Shown in pieces: positions 42,520-50,390 of a stretch of DNA of 64,000 nucleotides. The first letter of the stretch is position 1. Each line of letters begins with the position of its first letter. The notes below the pieces were generated by a model. That model searched no databases and had not been told where the DNA came from. It was given only the letters and a program-made list of their open reading frames with translations. This stretch comes from Candidatus Helarchaeota archaeon (GTDB taxonomy: Archaea > Asgardarchaeota > Lokiarchaeia > Helarchaeales > RDOG01): positions 201,052 to 265,051 of the forward strand of contig JAHPZH010000006.1 of assembly GCA_019058315.1 (NCBI GenBank), read 5' to 3'. Both the position numbers and the translations under genes were made by a program.

Positions 42520-42861
42520 ATTAAAAAAATTAACCCAGCGATTAATCAATTTTGTTTTGCTGAAAGATTAAAAGGTTTTATAATCATCTTAATTAATAAT
42601 ATTTTAAAATACTCAGATTATCTCCAAGCAAATAAAGAACTCTCTTCTGATGATATTTTAAAATGGTTTCTTAATGATTTGGCTCGAGAAACAGAATTAG
42701 CTATTAATGTAACAAAAGGTACTCATTTCGAATCAGCACTACCTTTAATTAATAAAGCAATTTCTGAAGTTCCTGAAAAAACTGAAGAGGCACTTAAGGA
42801 TTTACGGGATGCCTTAACCAAAATTACTACACAAGCATCACAGGCATTCTCAAAGATATAA
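42520..42861 (+). CDS. hypothetical protein with probable non-canonical ATT start
   Basis: The frame is open from 42481 to the stop at 42861, but the first ATG/GTG/TTG is a TTG at 42679, which would leave only 60 residues. Upstream codons look coding (N-Q-F-C-F-A-E-R-L-K-G-F-I-I, then D-Y-L-Q-A-N-K-E-L-S). A perfect GGAGG at 42508-42512 stands seven bases before an in-frame ATT at 42520, so initiation at ATT is proposed, giving 113 residues. The C-terminal half is helical (A-L-K-D-L-R-D-A-L-T-K-I). Family not recognised. Followed 25 bases later by the PfkB gene. Confidence 0.55.
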   Translation: MKKINPAINQFCFAERLKGFIIILINNILKYSDYLQANKELSSDDILKWFLNDLARETELAINVTKGTHFESALPLINKAISEVPEKTEEALKDLRDALTKITTQASQAFSKI

Positions 42862-42885
42862 ACTACTTTTTATTGTTGATTCTTG

Positions 42886-43779
42886 ATGTATGATCTTACA
42901 ATTATAGGTCACTTTACCCTAGATTATTTCAAAGGAAGAGAAGAATCTCCAGATTATATACGAATTGGGGGAACATCCGTTTATGCTTCAAAAACTGCAA
43001 ACCAATTGGGTAAGAATGCGGCTGTTATAAGTGCAAATGGTTCCGATTTTAATAAAGATTTCATAAAACCACTAAAAGATAGTGGTATAAATATTCATTT
43101 AATAAAAACTAAACAAAAATCAACTGCATTCGTTCATGAGTATATTAAAGGTGAGCGAAAGCTAACCTTAAAATCCCGTTGTAAAGTAATTAATCAATCA
43201 GATATCCCTGAGGAATTCCTAAATTCAAAATTATTCTATATCGGTGCTATAGCAAATGAAGTAGATACAAGTGTTTTGAGTAAGATTTCAAAGACTAAGG
43301 CCCCTATTGCTTTGGATCTGCATGGCTTTGTAAGAAAATTTAATAAGAAAGGGGAAATGTCTGTGAATGATTGGCCAGAAGCTGAAAAATATCTTAAATA
43401 TGTGACCTTTCTTAAAGGAACCGATAAAGAAGCAAGAGCCCTTACTGGCTTAAAGAATTTACAAGATATTGTTAGATTTATTTCTAGTATGGGACCAAAA
43501 GTTGTTATTCTTACTCTTGCAAAAAAAGGGAGTCTTATTTATTCAAATAATCTTTCTCTCCAAATTCCGACTATCGCTTATGAAATTGTAGATGAAACAG
43601 GTGCAGGAGATACTTATTTCACAGCTTTTTTGTTGGATTACCTAGAAAAACAAGATTTATATCATGCTGCCATTTACGGGGCAAGTGCTGCATCTTTTGT
43701 TATGGAAAAACAAGGACCATTTGGATTTGCAACACATGAAAAAATAGAGGAACGCGTCCAAGAATTTTTAAACAAATGA
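42886..43779 (+). CDS. PfkB-family carbohydrate or nucleoside kinase
   Basis: A 297-residue ribokinase-fold enzyme. The N-terminus I-I-G-H-F-T-L-D and the G-G-T-S-V-Y-A-S-K-T-A segment bind substrate; the C-terminal signature D-E-T-G-A-G-D-T-Y-F-T-A-F carries the catalytic Asp and anion hole. It phosphorylates a sugar, nucleoside or vitamin; the sequence does not identify which. ATG 42886 follows a TTG codon directly. It converges with proS six bases away. Archaeal relatives are often annotated as ribokinase-like without proven substrate. Confidence 0.85.
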   Translation: MYDLTIIGHFTLDYFKGREESPDYIRIGGTSVYASKTANQLGKNAAVISANGSDFNKDFIKPLKDSGINIHLIKTKQKSTAFVHEYIKGERKLTLKSRCKVINQSDIPEEFLNSKLFYIGAIANEVDTSVLSKISKTKAPIALDLHGFVRKFNKKGEMSVNDWPEAEKYLKYVTFLKGTDKEARALTGLKNLQDIVRFISSMGPKVVILTLAKKGSLIYSNNLSLQIPTIAYEIVDETGAGDTYFTAFLLDYLEKQDLYHAAIYGASAASFVMEKQGPFGFATHEKIEERVQEFLNK

Positions 43780-43784
43780 GAAAA

Positions 43785-45233
43785 TCAATAAGCCTTGCCC
43801 AAATTTACTGTTTCAATTCCTTTTTTATCACAAATTGGACATTTTCCAGCTTTAATTTTCCATTTATCATCAATTGGAGTTCCTAAAACACCCACACCTA
43901 CTCGTTCTTCTAATTCCAGAGCACATTCTTTTTCACCACACCATGAAATTTGAACCATTCCAATATCTGATTCTAACAATTTTTTTGCATCATTAACATC
44001 TTTTGCAATACAAATTAATTCTGAAAAATTCTTTTCTGCCATTAAAGCCAGATTTTCTTGAATTTGATCTAGTATTTTTTTAACATCCTCAAATAATGAA
44101 GCAGAAATCGGAATTGTGCCTTTTTTTGATGTATCCCTTCGTGCATAAGTTATTTGCTTTTTTTCAACATCCTTTGGACCAATTTCTATTCTTAATGGGA
44201 CTCCTTTCATTTCCCAATTATAGAACTTTTTACCTGGTTTTGCGTCTGAATCGTCAATTTTAATCCTAAAACCCGCAGTTTTTAACCATTTATATACTTC
44301 TTTACTAACATCATTAACCTTGGCTTCTTTCCCCTTAAAAGTAATTGGAATAATAATAATTTGAATTGGAGCTATTGATGGAGGGAGCCTCAACCCCGTG
44401 TCGTCTCCATGAACCGCAATTAGTGCCGCAATGGTGCGTTCTGAAATACCATAACAAGTTTGATAAGCAAAATCTCGTCCACCATCTTTTGTCTCAAATT
44501 CAATTTCGAAAGTTTTTGCAAAAGTCTGACCTAAATTGTGAACTGTTCCTATTTGTAAACTACGACGATCTGGAGTAAGTGTATCAAAAGCTAAGGTATA
44601 AACTGCTCCCGGAAATTTGTCCCATTCGGGGCGTTTACTAATAATGAATGATATTCCAAGTTGTTCAAAAAATCTTGAATAAACTTCGACCGCTTCTTTA
44701 ACCTGTGCTTCTGCATCTTCCCAAGAACCATGCGCAGTGTGCGCCTCCTTGAAGGTGGTAATTTCTCGCACTCGAATTAGAGGTTTGGTTGCTTTAGTTT
44801 CGTATCTGAATACGCTTACAGCTTGATACACCTTTAATGGAAAATCAGCATGAGAACGGATCCACTTGGCAAACATTGGATACATGGCTGTTTCGCTTGT
44901 CGGTCTCAAGGCGAGTTTCACATCAAGTTCAGTTCTACCACCATGAGTTATCCAATAAACTTCATCTTCAAATCCTTTTACATGAATGGCTTCCTTTGCA
45001 AAAATATTATCTGGAATTAATAAAGGAAATAAAGTTTCATCATGCCCTGTTTCATCAAGTAAATCACGGATGATTTTTAATGTATTATTCCTTATTTTAA
45101 ACCCATATGGTTGCCATACACCACAACCTTTTAGTGGATATCGATAATCTAAAATCTCAGCTTCTGAAATAATATCACTTAACCATTCACTAAAATTTTT
45201 TTTCCATTTACCTTTTTTTATTTCCGTCTGCAT
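43785..45233 (-). CDS. proS: prolyl-tRNA synthetase, archaeal/eukaryotic type
   Basis: A 482-residue class II synthetase charging tRNA-Pro. Class II motif 2 (F-R-Y-E-T-K-A-T-K-P-L-I-R-V-R-E) and motif 3 (G-D-D-T-G-L-R-L-P-P) are present, with R-P-T-S-E-T-A between. The C-terminal zinc-binding domain (C-G-E-K-E-C and C-P-I-C) and terminal G-K-A-Y are typical of the archaeal/eukaryotic form without a bacterial editing insertion. ATG 45233. Housekeeping and secure. Confidence 0.96.
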   Translation of the reverse strand: MQTEIKKGKWKKNFSEWLSDIISEAEILDYRYPLKGCGVWQPYGFKIRNNTLKIIRDLLDETGHDETLFPLLIPDNIFAKEAIHVKGFEDEVYWITHGGRTELDVKLALRPTSETAMYPMFAKWIRSHADFPLKVYQAVSVFRYETKATKPLIRVREITTFKEAHTAHGSWEDAEAQVKEAVEVYSRFFEQLGISFIISKRPEWDKFPGAVYTLAFDTLTPDRRSLQIGTVHNLGQTFAKTFEIEFETKDGGRDFAYQTCYGISERTIAALIAVHGDDTGLRLPPSIAPIQIIIIPITFKGKEAKVNDVSKEVYKWLKTAGFRIKIDDSDAKPGKKFYNWEMKGVPLRIEIGPKDVEKKQITYARRDTSKKGTIPISASLFEDVKKILDQIQENLALMAEKNFSELICIAKDVNDAKKLLESDIGMVQISWCGEKECALELEERVGVGVLGTPIDDKWKIKAGKCPICDKKGIETVNLGKAY

Positions 45234-45341
45234 TGCATCCTATCCTTGATGAATTTTATTTTTTAAATTAGCTTTATTTCTTCTCTCTAAATAAAAATTA
45301 AAGATCTTTATTTTACTTTTTGGGAGGGCATAGAAGTAAAA

Positions 45342-45767
45342 TCATGATTCAATAAATAAAGAAAGTAACCAAGCCCTAATTTGATTAATATTAGTAATTC
45401 TTTTTTGCTGAATTTGAACAAGATACAAAACTATGTTCTTTCCAATAAAATCAATATCCTCAAGTTTGGAGGTATCAAAAAAATGATATCCATTTATTTC
45501 TAAAAATCGAACTGCTGATATCCATGCAACTCTTTTATGCCCATCAACAAAAGGTCGCGGTTTTGCAGTAACTAACTCTTTTATTAATACCGAGGCTTTC
45601 TCAAAAATATCCCCAGTATATTCTTTGGCTTTCTTAATTACTTCATCGAGTTTTTCTGTATTAGAAATTTTATGGACTCTACTATAATGCTTCATTATAT
45701 TTTTGTAAATGTCTAAAATCTCATCTTTTTCAAGATAATTTATAGTTTGATCTTTATGAATCGCCAC
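45342..45767 (-). CDS. Doc-like (Fic fold) protein with altered active-site motif
   Basis: A 141-residue protein of the Doc/death-on-curing family. The Fic motif, canonically H-x-F-x-[D/E]-G-N-[K/G]-R, reads R-P-F-V-D-G-H-K-R at residues 71-79: the catalytic His is Arg and the Asn is His. Fold segments around it (V-T-A-K-P before, A-W-I-S-A-V-R-F-L-E after) match well. Doc toxins phosphorylate EF-Tu and pair with a Phd antitoxin; none is recognisable next to it. With the key His lost, normal catalysis is unlikely, so this may be an inactive or repurposed member. GTG 45767 start. Confidence 0.75.
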   Translation of the reverse strand: MAIHKDQTINYLEKDEILDIYKNIMKHYSRVHKISNTEKLDEVIKKAKEYTGDIFEKASVLIKELVTAKPRPFVDGHKRVAWISAVRFLEINGYHFFDTSKLEDIDFIGKNIVLYLVQIQQKRITNINQIRAWLLSLFIES

Positions 45768-45857
45768 AATTTTATTATAATTTTTATTTTATTATTTTAT
45801 ATACAGAAATAGACAAATAATTATTAATGTGGACAATGCTCGGATTGGGTTCTTTTT

Positions 45858-46307
45858 ATGGATGAAGATAAAAAAGAAAGAAAACGAAGAAAAAAAGCAT
45901 TTTGGAAACCACGACGTCCACCTTTACTACCAATAAAGCAACCACCACATCCCCCTGATAAATTTTTTGAAAATCCTTTGAAGATCTTAAAAATTTTTGA
46001 TCCTCTTGGTATTACAGATATTGTCCAATACATTCGAAATGAGAAATTTCTAATCGAAGAAAGGTTTAAATACTCAAGAGAACGTTTAAAACAATTTATT
46101 GATTCTGTAATGAATTTCTTTGATTTAGACTTCTTTTCTGATAAATTATTTATTTATGTTCAAAAAATTTTAAATCGATTCCTTGCAAAATCATATAAAA
46201 TCGAACTCGATATCGGAGGGGTTAAAAAAATAGTATTTGAACTGTATCCTATTCGTAAACTTTTAAATGAACATAGAAACGTTATAGATGTTCTATCTCG
46301 GTATTGA
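45858..46307 (+). CDS. hypothetical protein with basic, proline-rich N-terminus
   Basis: A 149-residue protein starting at ATG 45858. The first 40 residues are very basic, then proline-rich (R-R-P-P-L-L-P-I-K-Q-P-P). The rest is predicted helical with F-L-I-E-E-R-F-K-Y-S-R-E-R-L-K-Q-F and L-D-F-F-S-D-K-L-F, ending V-I-D-V-L-S-R-Y. No membrane helix or known motif. First of three small hypothetical genes on the same strand (next at 46341 and 46665). Nucleic-acid or membrane-surface binding by the basic tail is possible but unproven. Confidence 0.55.
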   Translation: MDEDKKERKRRKKAFWKPRRPPLLPIKQPPHPPDKFFENPLKILKIFDPLGITDIVQYIRNEKFLIEERFKYSRERLKQFIDSVMNFFDLDFFSDKLFIYVQKILNRFLAKSYKIELDIGGVKKIVFELYPIRKLLNEHRNVIDVLSRY

Positions 46308-46340
46308 GTGATATATCAAAAGCCAGAGGAGTGTAAATAA

Positions 46341-46604
46341 ATGATTGAATATATCGAGAACTCTGGAGAATCTATGGAAACAGCTATAATAATTAAGAAT
46401 GCACCAAACCACTTTAATGGAGTCAATGCCGAATATATTTATCTATCCAAGAAATTTGGTATCAAAGGAAAGGATTGGAGACTGAAGCAACAATCTTTGC
46501 TCCCGAAAAATGAAAAACATTTTGATAAAATGGAAATTATATTAGCTGACGGATCTGAAAAGACGATATATTTCGATATTACTGAATTTTATGGGAAATT
46601 TTAA
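46341..46604 (+). CDS. 87-residue hypothetical protein
   Basis: ATG 46341 follows AGAGGAGTG. The product has alternating strand-like segments (T-A-I-I-I-K-N-A, A-E-Y-I-Y-L-S-K-K-F-G, K-M-E-I-I-L-A-D-G-S-E-K-T-I-Y-F-D-I) suggesting a small alpha/beta or beta domain. No cysteines, no signal peptide. The family is not recognised. It lies 33 bases after the previous gene and 60 before the next, consistent with one transcript. Confidence 0.55.
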   Translation: MIEYIENSGESMETAIIIKNAPNHFNGVNAEYIYLSKKFGIKGKDWRLKQQSLLPKNEKHFDKMEIILADGSEKTIYFDITEFYGKF

Positions 46605-46664
46605 TTCTTTGCTAAAAATTATTGATTCTTGTAATCATTAACCATACTTAACTAGTGAATTATT

Positions 46665-47204
46665 ATGAGTCATAGAATATGGGATGAAGAAGAATATGAG
46701 TGGAATGAAGATCTTCAAAATTGGATATGCGAAGAAAAAAAATTACTATTGGATGGTAAAGAAATTCAAAGATTAATAACAACAACGGATATTGTATTTT
46801 ACTTATTTAATGGTAAAGAATCTGAAATTATTTATGAAGATTTTGAAATTGCATCGATTACAGAGCTAAAATATATACGGGGGGAACCAGGAATTTGGAG
46901 AATATTCCTTGCAAATAGTTTAAATGATGAACCCGAACTTATCTACATTAAAATCCCAAATTCTGAAAAAAAAATAACCTTATCTTATCTTAAAAAATCA
47001 GAGGCTATGAAACAGGTTGAACAATGGATTCCAAATCTAATCAAAGGAAACTTAGCTCAAGATCCAGAATTTAATCAATTTCTAAGAGATTATTTACAGA
47101 CTAAAGAAGGTAAATTTTTATCGAAAATGGTTGAGGGTAATTGGCTCCAAGATCCAAAATATAAGTCAACTATACTTAAATTTCTCAAAAAACGGAGTTA
47201 TTAA
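46665..47204 (+). CDS. 179-residue acidic hypothetical protein
   Basis: Starts at ATG 46665. The N-terminus is acidic and tryptophan-rich (W-D-E-E-E-Y-E-W-N-E-D), the middle shows beta strands (D-I-V-F-Y-L-F-N-G, W-R-I-F-L-A-N) reminiscent of a PH-like or small barrel domain, and the C-terminus has a short tandem repeat: L-I-K-G-N-L-A-Q-D-P and M-V-E-G-N-W-L-Q-D-P, each followed by a helix ending in K/R. No enzyme motif seen. Third gene of the small hypothetical set. Confidence 0.55.
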   Translation: MSHRIWDEEEYEWNEDLQNWICEEKKLLLDGKEIQRLITTTDIVFYLFNGKESEIIYEDFEIASITELKYIRGEPGIWRIFLANSLNDEPELIYIKIPNSEKKITLSYLKKSEAMKQVEQWIPNLIKGNLAQDPEFNQFLRDYLQTKEGKFLSKMVEGNWLQDPKYKSTILKFLKKRSY

Positions 47205-47287
47205 AAATTTGGTTGGTGATCTTTCAAAGTATCTTAGCAGATGTAGCAATTATTTTAGTGATAATAATAAAAAGAGGATATAAATAA

Positions 47288-48226
47288 TCAAATATTTTCC
47301 TGTTTTCTTAATGATTTAATATTTTTTTTTGGAGGAACTGCATTAATATTTCTTTTTTCATCATAGTAAAGCAGATAATTTTTTCCTACTAATCTCTCAA
47401 TCCAATCGTGATATTTTGGATTTCTATCCTTTAACCATCTTAAAGCTCTATAAATGGTATATATTAAATATTTTTGCTCTTTTTGACTTAAATTTTCTTT
47501 TTCTTTCAACCAATCCTCTGTTAATTTTAAAATTTTATCAGGCATATATTTTGTCAAATCTTTAAGGTTGTTACCTACTGCCTTTCGGACATAAATTGAC
47601 TCATCATGATTTAAAAATGTTAAAATTTTTAGAATCTCATCATTTTGTGTTGAATCCCTCAACCATTTTACTTCAGCTTTCGGTCTTAAGCTTTCAGCAA
47701 CAAATCTTCTAATATTAGGATTTTCACTATCTACCCAGCTTGATAGCAAATCAAGAGCTTTTTTCTGATTATTCTTTAATCCTGATAATAGTGGATAAAT
47801 AGCATTTTCTCGGATTTCCCAATCTTCATTATTTGCCCATATTTCAATTTTTTCGATGGTATTATCAAAAAAATCTAAAGCAAAATTTGAGGTTAAATGA
47901 ATGCTTAATACTAGAGTGTCATTTATCGCTTCGAGGATTTCAATTGCTCCTGAAACAGATTTTATAAATTTCTCTTCGTTAATTTTTCCCTTCTGACTAC
48001 CCAAATATTTCTTTTTTAGATATTTATAAAGAGCTTTAGCTACAATTTTTGAAATATAAACTCTACCTTTTCCTATTCTTTCTTTTTCTGGGATTGTGTC
48101 ATATTCTTTTTTTAAATACTCTATAATAAGCGAAACTTGAGATCGATTGAAGCTATTGAGGTTCAGTTTATTAAATATAGCTATAGCACGCTTTGATATT
48201 TCAGAAGCTGAACTTATAGATACCAA
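47288..48226 (-). CDS. AlkD-like HEAT-repeat protein (DNA alkylation repair family)
   Basis: A 312-residue helical-repeat protein. The segment N-P-N-I-R-R-F-V-A-E-S-L-R-P-K and the later Y-V-R-K-A-V-G-N-N-L-K-D-L match the AlkD/COG4335 family of HEAT-repeat proteins linked to alkylated-DNA repair; tryptophans W169 and W198-like positions line the concave face. TTG 48226 is the only canonical start, but the frame stays open and coding-like for about 75 bases upstream (T-N-F-S-L-K-S-K-N-L-I-E-L), with an ATT at 48268 spaced after GTGAG; the true start may be there. Repair activity is inferred. Confidence 0.7.
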   Translation of the reverse strand: MVSISSASEISKRAIAIFNKLNLNSFNRSQVSLIIEYLKKEYDTIPEKERIGKGRVYISKIVAKALYKYLKKKYLGSQKGKINEEKFIKSVSGAIEILEAINDTLVLSIHLTSNFALDFFDNTIEKIEIWANNEDWEIRENAIYPLLSGLKNNQKKALDLLSSWVDSENPNIRRFVAESLRPKAEVKWLRDSTQNDEILKILTFLNHDESIYVRKAVGNNLKDLTKYMPDKILKLTEDWLKEKENLSQKEQKYLIYTIYRALRWLKDRNPKYHDWIERLVGKNYLLYYDEKRNINAVPPKKNIKSLRKQENI

Positions 48227-48331
48227 TTCAATCAGATTCTTTGATTTTAATGAAAAATTTGTTGCAATTATATACTCACAATCTTTGTCTGTTAAATTTT
48301 ATGACTTTGATCCCTATACAAAAGATTTATA

Positions 48332-48337
48332 TGCGCA
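48332..48337. promoter_or_regulatory. TGCGCA site in a divergent promoter
   Basis: TGCGCAAAATTTATATAAA spans 48332-48350. The same TGCGCAAAATTTA string occurs at 31324 before the leuC/LAGLIDADG-like pair. Here it sits between the leftward AlkD-like gene and the rightward 2TM protein gene, next to a TTTATATAAA TATA box. Confidence 0.45.
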
Positions 48338-48393
48338 AAATTTATATAAATTTTAGATTTATATAAAAATTGAAATTAAAAAAAGTGAAAAAA

Positions 48394-49821
48394 ATGACTG
48401 AAGAAAAAATTCCGAAAGAAAAAACAACAACAAGAAATGTAGATGAAATACGAGAAACTTGGTTTTCAAAATTTTTTGCGTCAAAAATAGCTTTGATTAT
48501 TCATTTGTTCGCATATCTGTCAGTTAATGGTCTTTGTTACATGTTAAATCTAATGTTTTGGAACGGGCGTCTCTGGGCATGGCATGTAAGTCTCGGATGG
48601 GGCATAGGACTATCGGTTTACCTCGGGTTCTATTACATCTTCACCAGTGGTATAAAAAGTATCACTAAAGCTATATTTTTAATACATCTGATAGTTTATA
48701 CAACGGTTAATGTCTATTTGACTTTAATTAACTTTGTTTACATGGCTTCATGGCCTGGTGTTTTATGGGCTCATATTCCTGCCTTGTTATGGGGATTTGC
48801 TGTTATGATGAACTTCGTTTTAACCATTATGATATCAGGAAAGGGATTATCGGCTGCAGAAATTAGAAAAAATGTGACGGGAATACTATTGTTAACCAAT
48901 ATTGGTTATTATGGCATCGTAAACGCTTTATTATATGCTCTAGGTAAATATGCCACAGTATATCATTTAGCTGTTGGAACTTTGCTCTACTGGGGTATTG
49001 CAGTTCTTGCTCATGCTGGTATTACGCTCCTATATAATTATGTAGAAGGCGTTAGTGGTGCTAAAAAAGGAGTAATTCTACACGCAATCATATTTGGACT
49101 TTCAGGTTTGATCAATGTTATTGATATCACGTTTTTTAGTGAATATATGCTATTTTATACTACAAGGGTTAACGGATTCTTAATTTCTGTTGGAATTTGG
49201 GCATTAGTAATTGCAGCACATGCATTCTTAGCAATAAGATGGGATCAAACAGGTGGAGATGTTAAAGATTTAATGAAATGGCTTTTAATTATGCATCTTG
49301 CAGTATATTGTGCTAGTGTTGGATATATGCTATTCTTAAATTTTAGCATCTGGGAAGGCAGATTTTGGGTTCCGACGGCTGCTTTAGGATGGGCTATAGG
49401 ACTAAGCTTACATGGTCTCTATTATATTATTGTAAAAACTGATGAAACAAATATCATGAAAATTTCCCTATTGCTTCATTTGATAGCTTATATTGGTACG
49501 ATGGTGTTATTAATCTGGCTCAATCTCGCTATCTGGCAAGGACGTTTTTGGGTCCCAACAGTAGCATTAGGATGGGGAGTCGGTTTAGCAGCACATACAA
49601 CGATTTATCTACTTAATAAAAACAACATGTTTACCTCTGAAAATGGTCTAAAAGCTTCGGTTTTCTTACATTTAACTGCTTATATTGCTGTTGCAGCCCT
49701 ATTGATATGGTCGAATCTTTCTATGTGGGAAGGTAGACTTTGGTTTCCAATTGCATTAGCAGGCTGGGGTATTGGCTTGGGATCTCATATTCTCGTAAAT
49801 TATTTCATCACAAGGAGATGA
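48394..49821 (+). CDS. membrane protein made of about seven 2TM-domain repeats
   Basis: A 475-residue protein with about 14 membrane helices arranged as repeats of a two-helix unit. Each unit starts H-L-x-x-Y and ends L-G-W-G-I-G-L-x-x-H; between lie N-L-x-x-W-x-G-R-x-W. Clear units begin near I-H-L-F-A-Y, I-H-L-I-V-Y, M-H-L-A-V-Y, L-H-L-I-A-Y and L-H-L-T-A-Y; two central units are degenerate. The 2TM domain also occurs singly in bacterial sensors. ATG 48394 follows AAAGTGA. No catalytic motif; the conserved His and Trp could bind a cofactor or lipid. The next gene encodes two more units. Confidence 0.75.
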   Translation: MTEEKIPKEKTTTRNVDEIRETWFSKFFASKIALIIHLFAYLSVNGLCYMLNLMFWNGRLWAWHVSLGWGIGLSVYLGFYYIFTSGIKSITKAIFLIHLIVYTTVNVYLTLINFVYMASWPGVLWAHIPALLWGFAVMMNFVLTIMISGKGLSAAEIRKNVTGILLLTNIGYYGIVNALLYALGKYATVYHLAVGTLLYWGIAVLAHAGITLLYNYVEGVSGAKKGVILHAIIFGLSGLINVIDITFFSEYMLFYTTRVNGFLISVGIWALVIAAHAFLAIRWDQTGGDVKDLMKWLLIMHLAVYCASVGYMLFLNFSIWEGRFWVPTAALGWAIGLSLHGLYYIIVKTDETNIMKISLLLHLIAYIGTMVLLIWLNLAIWQGRFWVPTVALGWGVGLAAHTTIYLLNKNNMFTSENGLKASVFLHLTAYIAVAALLIWSNLSMWEGRLWFPIALAGWGIGLGSHILVNYFITRR

Positions 49822-49869
49822 AAACAAAATCAATTCTTTTTTTTTATTTTAATAAAAGGTGATTAAAAA

Positions 49870-50340
49870 ATGAATAATTTAGAAATTCCTAAGGTGCCTG
49901 TAATTAAAAGCAAAGCACCTGACGATACTGGATCTAAAAAGAAATATAAGGTGGATTGGTTCACAAAAACTTTTTCAGCTGATTTAACATTGTATCTTCA
50001 TTTATTCGTATATGCTTCAGTAATTGGACTTTGTTTAATGTTAAATTTAATGCATTTTAATGGAAGGCTATGGACAATTACAGCGGCGCTCGGATGGCTA
50101 GTTGGCTTGTCTACTCATTTTACATTATATTTACTCTTCAAAGAAGATATGTTAAACAAAGAAGAAGGACTCGAAGGATCTTTCTATATTCACTTATCGA
50201 TATACATTTCGACTAACATTCTTATGATCTGGAGTAATTTAGCAAATTTTGAAGGTTGGTTGTGGTTCCCCATTGCAGCAGCTGGATGGGGAATTGGCTT
50301 AGGTGTGCATTTTCTCATATCTCGATATGCAGAAGTCTAA
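49870..50340 (+). CDS. small membrane protein with two 2TM-domain repeats
   Basis: A 156-residue protein with a 35-residue hydrophilic N-terminus and two 2TM units: L-H-L-F-V-Y ... N-G-R-L-W ... L-G-W-L-V-G-L-S-T-H and I-H-L-S-I-Y ... E-G-W-L-W ... A-G-W-G-I-G-L-G-V-H. It equals the first and last units of its upstream neighbour, so it arose by partial duplication. GGTGATT before ATG 49870. Likely forms a complex with the larger protein; function unknown. Confidence 0.75.
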   Translation: MNNLEIPKVPVIKSKAPDDTGSKKKYKVDWFTKTFSADLTLYLHLFVYASVIGLCLMLNLMHFNGRLWTITAALGWLVGLSTHFTLYLLFKEDMLNKEEGLEGSFYIHLSIYISTNILMIWSNLANFEGWLWFPIAAAGWGIGLGVHFLISRYAEV

Positions 50341-50350
50341 ATTAAAATAT

Positions 50351-50372
50351 CTCTTTTTTATCTTTTTTTTTT
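50351..50372 (+). terminator. T-rich terminator after the 2TM genes
   Basis: Two T runs (50354-50359 and 50363-50372) immediately follow the stop of the small 2TM gene. Confidence 0.45.
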
Positions 50373-50390
50373 AAAATATTGTGTATTAAA

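Noticed and set aside
42679..42861. A 60-residue gene starting at TTG 42679
   Set aside because: Coding-like sequence continues upstream in frame to a perfect GGAGG-spaced ATT, so this is the C-terminal part of a longer gene.
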